The notes under the pieces are model-generated. The model was not told the origin of the DNA. It saw only the letters and a list, made by a program, of their open reading frames with translations, and ran no database searches. A stretch of DNA of 64,000 bases from Bolinopsis microptera (Eukaryota; Ctenophora; Tentaculata; Lobata; Bolinopsidae). The stretch is taken from NCBI RefSeq assembly GCF_026151205.1, contig NC_087079.1, positions 7,492,635 through 7,556,634 on the forward strand, in the 5' to 3' direction. The position numbers were made by a program, and so were the translations under genes. Shown here one piece after another: positions 11,601 through 20,600 of this stretch (position 1 is the stretch's first letter; every line of letters begins with the position of its first letter).

Positions 11601-14600
11601 TACATCCCAAAGGCGGATGGCGACTTTTCACCAAGTTCAGGACGGCCTATTTCCCTGGGTAACATTCAAGGGAAGATTTATTTGGCGATCCTGGCGAAGA
11701 GGTTGACCAGCTTTGTTGTCTCGAATGGATATGTAGACCTCTCTATACAGAAGGGTGGTGTGCCAGGCGTCCGTGGGTGCACGGAGCATTTTGGTGCCAT
11801 GTGGGAGGTACTGAAGGAGGCAAAGGTCAAGAAGAAGGATCTGAGTGTGGTATGGCTTGACCTGGCTAACGCTTACGGAGCGGTACCCCATGTTCTGATT
11901 GCCAGGGCCCTCCGTTTCTACAACGTCCCCGAGAAGGTTATCAATATTATCCTACGGTACTTCTCCGGGGTATTCGGAAGGTTCTCCTCAAGAACGGTGA
12001 CATCAGACTGGCAGCAGTTTGAGATAGGAATCTTCATGGGGTGTGTGATATCAGTCATCTTGTTTGTCTTGTGCATGAACCTTGGGCATGAACACCTAAA
12101 GTCTAAGGTTCCGAGAAGCATTGAGTACATCAAGGATGACACACCGATACCAACTCTGAAGCTGTTTATGGACGATAGCTGTCTGACGACCGCACGTGCA
12201 GAGGATATGCAAACGTTACTCAATGTGTTTCAGAAGTACGTGGACTGGTCCAGATTTAAGTTAAAGTCCTCCAAGTCCAGAGCACTGGTGTTGAAGAAGG
12301 GAGTGGCTGTGAGGTGGGTTGAGGAGGTAGTGGTAGGAGAGGAGGAGGTGGAGAGAGAAGAGGTGTGTTTGCAGTTGGGTGGTGAGGTGATTCCGAATGT
12401 GTCAGAGAAGCCGATAAAATTCCTTGGGAGATGGATAAGAGTGGAAGGAAATGACAAATCAGTCATCGACTCAACCAAGGTCGACCTTAACACTTTTCTT
12501 CGGAGACTCGATGAAAGTTCCCTTACTGGACTCCAGAAGTGCTGGGGATATCAGTACATGGTCCTTCCAAAACTGAAGTGGCCTCTTGCCATCTATGATA
12601 TTCCGATCACAACAGTTACCAGATGGGAACAGAATACCAATAGTTTCCTCAGGAAGTGGTTAGGGGTGGGGCACACTCTGAGTGGTCTTTGTCTGTTCAG
12701 TCAATCATCCAGTGTGGCCTTACCGGTGAGCAGTTTGACAGATACATGGAAGATAGAGAAGTGTCGACTGTTGCAATCCTATCAGACATCTAAGGATGAC
12801 CTGATTAAAGCAGTCCAGCCCCAAGTTCGTTCTGGTAGAGTTTGGAGGCCTGAGACAGAACTGGAAGAGGCCAGAAGAGATTTGGTCTGTGAATCGGTGC
12901 GAGGGATGGTGCAACCTCAAAAAAGAGTTGGCATCGGTTTTGGTGACTGGAAAAAATCTTGGGAGAGGATGGATGAACGGGAAAGAGAGAGGGAGGTTAT
13001 GCTGAGAGTGAAGGAGAACGTTGAAAGAGAGAGGGAGGTGCAAGTAGGTTCTCTGGAGATGCAGAGCAGGTGGGGTGAGTGGAGAGAGCTCGTAATGAAG
13101 ACGGATTTGAGCTGGCATACACTTTTTAAGTATGGTGACTCACTTATTGGGTTCATGCTAAGTGCTGTGTACGGCACCCTCTTAACCCCCTCTATGGTTT
13201 CCAAGTGGAGTGAAGATGAGGATGGGAAGTGCAAGTTATGTGAGGAGAGGATGGGCACCATTCAGCACATTTTGGCTGGGTGTAAGGTGGCCCTTAGTCA
13301 AGGAAGGTATAGATGGCGGCACGACAAGGTTCTGAAGCAGATCTCTGAACAGGTTGTCTTCCATTGTGATCGCCGAGTGAACACTTATAAGAACAAGGCC
13401 GGCGATGGAAGGCAGTTCATTGATTTTGTTCCTGCTGGGAAAAGAAAAGCAGGTACAGACGACCGGAAGGAGAGTCGTGGTTTTGGGATCCTGAGTGGGT
13501 ATCGGGATTGGATAGTGCTGTCAGACCTTGAGGGGCAGCTTAAGTTTCCCAGTGAGATTGTGGAAACACGGCTGAGGCCGGACCTTGTGATATTCTCAAG
13601 GTCGGCAAAGACAGTTATTTGGTGGGAGCTAACAGTACCATCTGAAGAGCGGATCGCTGAATCGCACGAGTACAAGCTCGACCGATACAGCGGTCTGCAG
13701 GCTGAGATTCAGGCGGAAGGTTGGTGCTGTTATAATGCCGCAGTCGAAGTTGGAGCTAGGGGAGTGGTTGCGCAGAGTTTAGAGAGAGCTGCGAGGAGGA
13801 TTGGTTTTAGGGGAAGAGAGCTGAAGAAGCTGGTACGGGACAGTGGGAAAGAGGCAGCCCACTGTTCCAGATGGATCTACTTGTTATCGAGAAAGAGGGA
13901 GTGGGAGTTCAGGAAGGTTGGAGCTTGAGAGTTCACTATAACATCTAGAGGTACCATAAAAGTTATCTCGTCGCCAATTGCGAGCTCTAACGGGTCTCCT
14001 CAAGTGACTCTCGGATCAGATGGTGGTTCAAGGGTGGACTGCTGGGGCGCCTGACAGGAAACCGTATTGCGATTAAAGCCCCGAAACGGTGTCAGGTTGG
14101 TAACTGATGATTCTGATCCATGCTCCTGTGAGTTTGCTGTTGTATCTCAACTCGCTAAACTGAGGCATCTCCGCATCTTGGGTGAATATGCGTACATCTT
14201 CATACTAAACCCAGGTGTGGCATGTGTCAGTGAATACGGGCGAGCGGATGCAATAGCGAAGGTGGTGTGACAAGGCCTAAAAGACACAGTCAGATAGTTG
14301 TCAGCTCGCTGACTGTAAGGGAGAAGGTATATCCGTATTTCGCTGCTACTGATGCAGTCCTTGATCTGGCAATCAAGGCTTCTCTGTTTTTCGTCTAACT
14401 ATGTACCGTTGGGCTTGTGGAACCCGTCAGGGGGACATATATAGGTTAGAATGGTTTTGTGCACCAAGAGGAGTGAGGGAATGAGGGTTGAAGAGAGAGA
14501 GCTAGAGAGTTGTTAGGGTGGTTAGGATCAGTATGTGGAGTGTTTGGTTGGAGCGTTCTGTTTTTGCTGTATAGCATTTTAGTCACTCCGCAGTTTATTA

Positions 14601-17600
14601 ACTGTGTCTCAACTATACGCGCTCAACTTACCCTACTAAATTATACGCTCAACTTACCCTACTAAGTTATACGCTCAACTTACCCTACTAAATTATACTC
14701 TCAACTTACCCTACTAAATTATACGCTCAACTTACCCTACTAAAAATACTAAAATTCTTATCACACTAAAATGAACGTATCATACTATACTAAAATAAAA
14801 ACCTTGATTGAAATGTACAGGCTATAATAATGCATATTATACTTGAACACTGAGTATGATCCTAACAGAAACACCGCTGCAGTAAGAGGTAGGGACTAGG
14901 GAAGGTGCCAAGAATTATACCCGAAATGGCAGTAATCAGTATACTGACAGTGTGTAAACTATGTCATTTTACTGGCACCTGTTTCTATACACTCTAATTA
15001 ATTGATAAGGTATGATAAAGAACTTCAATAGAAATTATAACGTGTATCAGGAATGTGAACTGCAATCCTCAGCAGCTCTAGACTGGGTAAATTATCGTTA
15101 TGTTTTCTTTACACAGTAAAACAGTGTGTGTAACCCATAACATAATGCATCACGTACCTGCATCACGTACCTACCGTGCAATTAGGACAGACTACACGAC
15201 GTAGTGACGTACACACTAAAGGTACACCTCTCTGAGGCAGGGGTTTGGTTAATTAGTTAGAGCAGACACTGTATTACGTAATTGATTACAGCTGATGTTC
15301 TAGACAAGAATTATAGGGTATTACGTAATATAGTAGGATTAGGTATAGACTTTAGTATGGGTTAGTAGGGGAACTACTGGTTACCTAACACTCTCTATGC
15401 CGTCTAAAGCGAGTGATTTTTTCAAAATATTAAGTCCACACAGCGCAAATTTGATTTTTCTCTCCGACTGATCTTTTTTAGCCTTTTTTTCTTGAACGCC
15501 CGATAAAACAGCGGGGACGCAACTTACAATCTAATTCATTCTTTACAGTTTGAATCACAGTGTAATGAAAGTACATTGTACAAAAGATCTGTTGGTGTGG
15601 CAGGGAAGATCAGAAAGTCCAAAAGATGCAAAATGTACAAGAATTAAGATGCAAGTTGTAAGTTCATGGCAATTAATCTTGACTAGGTACCTGCTTCCGC
15701 TAACCAAGACACCAGTTACCAGTCACCAGATCTCAGTTACTAGATAAGTTACCAGATCTCAGTTACTAGATAAGTTACCAGATCTTTTGTCTGATTTTTT
15801 AATAGAGCTGAAATTTAAATATGTACTACAATTAACCACAAGCGAAGACATGTATTCTCCAGTTCTTGTCTCTAACCGAAAATAATCTATTATATTCTGA
15901 GCTCTCCCATTCGGAGGTAAGAGTTGACATCTTACAGATTTAACTGATCCTAACTAAGGTTAAACCCTAGTTTAACTCAATTAATTAACTTATTAATTAT
16001 TATATTATATAACTTTATTCAAATCAAAAATAGAACATAAAGAACATCTTGATGACCTTATGAGTATTGCTGAAAGCACAGTGTAAGGCCTACACGGACC
16101 GCCTCTAACTAGCCAATCCCTGTTTACATGACTTATTAATTAACTCATTAATTAACTCATTAATCAACTCATTAATTAACTCATTAATTAACTCATTAAA
16201 TGACTCATTAATTAGCTCAATAATCCAACAACTCACATCTGGAAGCTGGGATATAAAGTCGTGTGCGAACGCTTTCTTAGCTGCTTCAACTATCTCCTCT
16301 TTACTAACACCTTCCCTTCCGTAACGGATATTTTCCTGATTAATGAATATTATACTTTAAATTATTAAAGTTGTCACTGAATTTACTGAATTTAAATTAG
16401 TATGTAATGTAAAAGCAATGACTTAATTCAAAACGGTAAATAATAAAATTATACCGAAACAGAATCATCAAATTATATCGATCAATGATATTTAAGTATC
16501 GAGATTAATGATTAAATATAGGTTTAAATAGTGAAATTAGTGATTAAATATCCTAACCTCAACAGAGGTGGAGAAAAGTACAGGTTCCTGTCCAACTAGA
16601 CCGATCTGTTCTCTTAACCAATGTAAATTCAGCTTCTTTATGTCCACTCCATCAAGTAAAACCTAAGATATGTGTGCTGGTAAATTCCATTATAGCCATA
16701 ATATAGGTATTCGTTAGATTGTTGGAAACAGACAGCACGAGTATTTGCTGTGACAACTAAATTAATGGTTACCATGACAACTACACTGGTTACCATGATA
16801 ACTACACTGGTTACCATGACAACTACACTGGTTACCATGACAACTACACTGGTTACCATGACAACTACACATGTTACCATGACAACTACACTGGTTACCA
16901 TGACAACTACACTGGTTACCATGACAACTACACTGGTTACCATGACAACTACACTGGTAACAACTAACCGATCCCTCAGTAACATCGTAGAATCTCTCCA
17001 GAATGGCCACAGCAGTACTTTTACCACACCCACTTTGACCAACGAGAGCGTGTGTTTTGCCAGGCTCTAATACCAAGTTGAAATCCTTCATTATCTGAGG
17101 TAGAGAAATCAGAGAGTTAGCTGGTTATTGACTATGATTGATTCTTCGGAGATTTACAGGGGTGACAAGAAGATTGGTACATCTGGAATCTGAACATATC
17201 ATGTAGCACGACCAATCAATAACCCAAACGGGTCAATCGTTGGAAATATTAATCTGATTAAGCTATTAATTAAATAACACTACTAATAAATATTCGTTAT
17301 GTACAAGTTCTAACTTCTATTCCATTTGATTAAACAAAATAAAGTAAAATGGTATTTACCGTAATATCAGATCGGGAAGGATAGCTAAAATTACAGTTTT
17401 TAAACTCTATTCTCCCCTCCAATCCTGGTATCGTCTCCCCTCCCTCCTCCTCGTGGTCTATCTTTGATTCCTGAAGTTTGACAGCGGTACAATACTTGCA
17501 AAATCTTGTAAAATCATTCAAAAATAACTTGAGGAGACGATGAATCTATTCTGATTATTGACCTTCTTCATAAAACAAAACACGTAAATCTCACAGACCC

Positions 17601-20600
17601 TATCAATAGTAGCGAATACTTTACAAGCAGCCCCGCGCCCTACAGTCATTATCTTCCACTGGGGAGCAGCGAAGCCCATTCCCCACGCTCCAATCAGGAC
17701 GTTGAAGAAAGCAACTAGAACATCAGCTGGTTTAGTGGTCCCCTCCCCTGTTAGCTTAGCTCCGTACCTAGAGGGGTTACACCGTGGTTACTGTGGTTAC
17801 TGTGGTTACTGTGGTTACTGTGGTTACTGTGGTTATTGTGTTTACTGTGGTTACTGTGGTTATTGTGGTTATTGTGTTTACTGTGGGTACTGTGGTTACT
17901 GTGGTAACTGTGGTTACATGCTGTTGTAGGTCACAGTTATCATGCTATACAGATTAGAGCATTATATACTTCGCTGAGTGCCATGCTAGAGTTGGTTCTT
18001 TTGTGATACTGAAAACGCTACAACTAGCACTGGATCGCGACAACGAGTGCTGAATAACGCTAGTTGTCGATATCCAGCGCTAGTTGTCACGTTTTCACTA
18101 TCGCAATTTAAGAACCCTAGAGTTAACATCAAGGTCGGCATAATTAAGTGTAAGATGGTCTTAAAAGTGAAATTAAAAGTAAAATTGTACTCAAATAGTC
18201 TAATTGGTTGAAGATTGTAATTTCAAAGTACTTTGAAAATCACCTAAATTTCAATGTAGAGATGATTACTACATCGGATTACTCACCAAAATGCCAGTGC
18301 GTACATCAAAAACATCAGTCCATTAACTGAGGCAAGAGATAAGGCATAAACTAGTGTGTTTTTCTTTCCAGTTTCCACTGTTGTGTCTAACTTTCCCTTA
18401 TACCTGAAATATTACAATATTATGATTAAAAACTTTAAAATATTATGACAGTCATTGAATAATTATACAATTTTCTCAGGTTCAAACTACGATTAGATTT
18501 AACAAGTTAGTGATGCCTTAGATGATCGTTTACCACCGAAGACACATATTCTATAGCTATGGTCTCTAATCTACAATTTATATGATGTATTTTTAGCTCT
18601 TTACCTCTGATAACATGACAACTACACAGGTTACAGGTTACCATGACAACTACACAGGTTACCATGACAACTACACAGGTTACCATGACAACTAGACTGG
18701 TTACCATGACAACTACACTGGTTACCATGACAACTACACTGGTTACCATGACAACTACACTGGTTACCATGACAACTACACAGGTTACCATGACAACTAC
18801 ACAGGTTACCATGACAACTACACTGGTTACCATGACAACTACACAGGTTACCATGACAACTACACAGGTTACCATGACAACTACACAGGTTACCATGACA
18901 ACTACACTGGTTACCATGACAACTACACAGGTTACCATGACAACTAGAGAGTCACATCTGATGACTTCAGTGAAAGGGCTGATGACTTCAGTGAAAGAGC
19001 TGGTGACCTAGTGAAAGTGCTGGTGACGATGAGAAAGACCATAAACCAGGGATTCCTTCGGGAGCATGTAAGATTATATCCAAAGTTTGTTCGCCAATGG
19101 GGTGTGTCTGGGTGTCAAAGATCTTCAAGGTGGGTGCTACTTGTGATGAACTCTAGAAGGATGGGATGGTAATACTCGGTCTGGCCGTCTGGAAGCCCAT
19201 AGAATTCCAGTTCAGAAACCGAGTAAGGAGGTGCGGCTACTGATGAGAAGCCTCCTTAAAGTTTATTTGGGTTAGAAACGACATCTGGGTCCCTACCCTC
19301 GCACAAGATTATTCTCAATTTTCTTGTTGTGTCCACAACTATACCGTTGATCAGAGTCACATCTGATGACTTCAGTGAAAGGGCTGATGACTTCAGTGAA
19401 AGAGCTGGTGACCTAGTGAAAGTGCTGGTGACGATGAGAAAGACCATAAACCAGGGATTCCTTCGGGAGCATGTAAGATTATATCCAAAGTTTGTTCGCC
19501 AATGGGGTGTGTCTGGGTGTCAAAGATCTTCAAGGTGGGTGCTACTTGTGATGAACTCTAGAAGGATGGGATGGTAATACTCGGTCTGGCCGTCTGGAAG
19601 CCCATAGAATTCCAGTTCAGAAACCGAGTAAGGAGGTGCGGCTACTGATGAGAAGCCTCCTTAAAGTTTATTTGGGTTAGAAACGACATCTGGGTCCCTA
19701 CCCTCGCACAAGATTATTCTCAATTTTCTTGTTGTGTCCACAACTATACAACTACACAGGTTACCATGACAACTACACTGGTTACCATGACAACTACACA
19801 GGTTACCATGACAACTACACAGGTTACCATGACAACTACACTGGTCACTATGACAACTACACAGGTTACCATGACAACTACACTGGTTACTATGGCAACT
19901 ACACAGGTTACCATGACAACTACACAGGTTACCATGACAATTACACAGGTTACCATGACAACTACACAGGTTACCATGACAACTACACAGGTCACCATGA
20001 CAACTACACAGGTTACCATGACAACTACACTAATTACCTCTGAACCTCTGTTTTCTCGCCCCCAAAAGCAACCACAGTCCTAATACCCCCGATAACTTCC
20101 TCTGCAACAGCCCCAGCTGCAGCGTAAGCAGTCTGCTCTTTTGCTGTGAAACCCGCCAGGACCTGGTTGTAATAATCCCAATAGTACAGAATATCATGAT
20201 AAAGAAAATTTAAACGATTATAAGAAATAATTGATTTTACAATTTAGAACATGGCTGGTTATGAAAACAGGTGCGACTAGACGTCGAGGAACAACTTTAA
20301 TTTAAGACTGCAAGATTTTGAAATTTTAAAACTGAAATCTTTGTCTTTTTTAAAATCCTATTTCACAGAAAGTGCAAACTGTGCATTTTTATATTTGTTA
20401 GATTTTTCAACATCTTTTCAGCTTTTGTCGTACATTTAAATATTATTATAAACAGTAGCACAATAATATGGTACCTTAGCAAAAATAGCACTAAGAACAC
20501 CCATGATAGGTGCGACAGACATTATAACCAGGGATAGTCGCCAGGAGTAGGAGAAAGCAATCGCAATACCACTTAAAAAACAGAAGGTCCAAGTGACAAA

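Larger units (their letters stand above)
10265..14613 (+). mobile_element. R2-like (restriction-like endonuclease) non-LTR retrotransposon inserted in the 26-bp array
   Basis: A 4.35-kb element on the strand opposite the ABCB gene, bounded on both sides by the 26-bp minisatellite. The 5' junction is CCCTACTAAAT/CATACTGCTG; the 3' junction is CTCAACTATACG next to CGCTCAACTTACC. It has one long ORF with N-terminal zinc finger, reverse transcriptase, CCHC motif and PD-type endonuclease, then about 690 bp of 3' UTR. No poly(A) tail is seen. Organisation matches R2/R4/NeSL-type elements, which usually insert at a specific target. The intact ORF suggests recent insertion. Confidence 0.88.

Noticed and set aside
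10421-13675. Minus-strand ORFs across the retrotransposon
   Set aside because: Antisense shadows of the long RT-endonuclease frame.
9741-14744. 26-bp array as interstitial telomere
   Set aside because: It contains TAGGG-like bases but the unit is 26 bp, not TTAGGG, and has no telomeric run.
16750-20083. Open frames encoding MTTTLVT or NYTGYHD repeats
   Set aside because: They are translations of the 21-bp intronic minisatellite, open in several frames on both strands only because 21 is a multiple of three.
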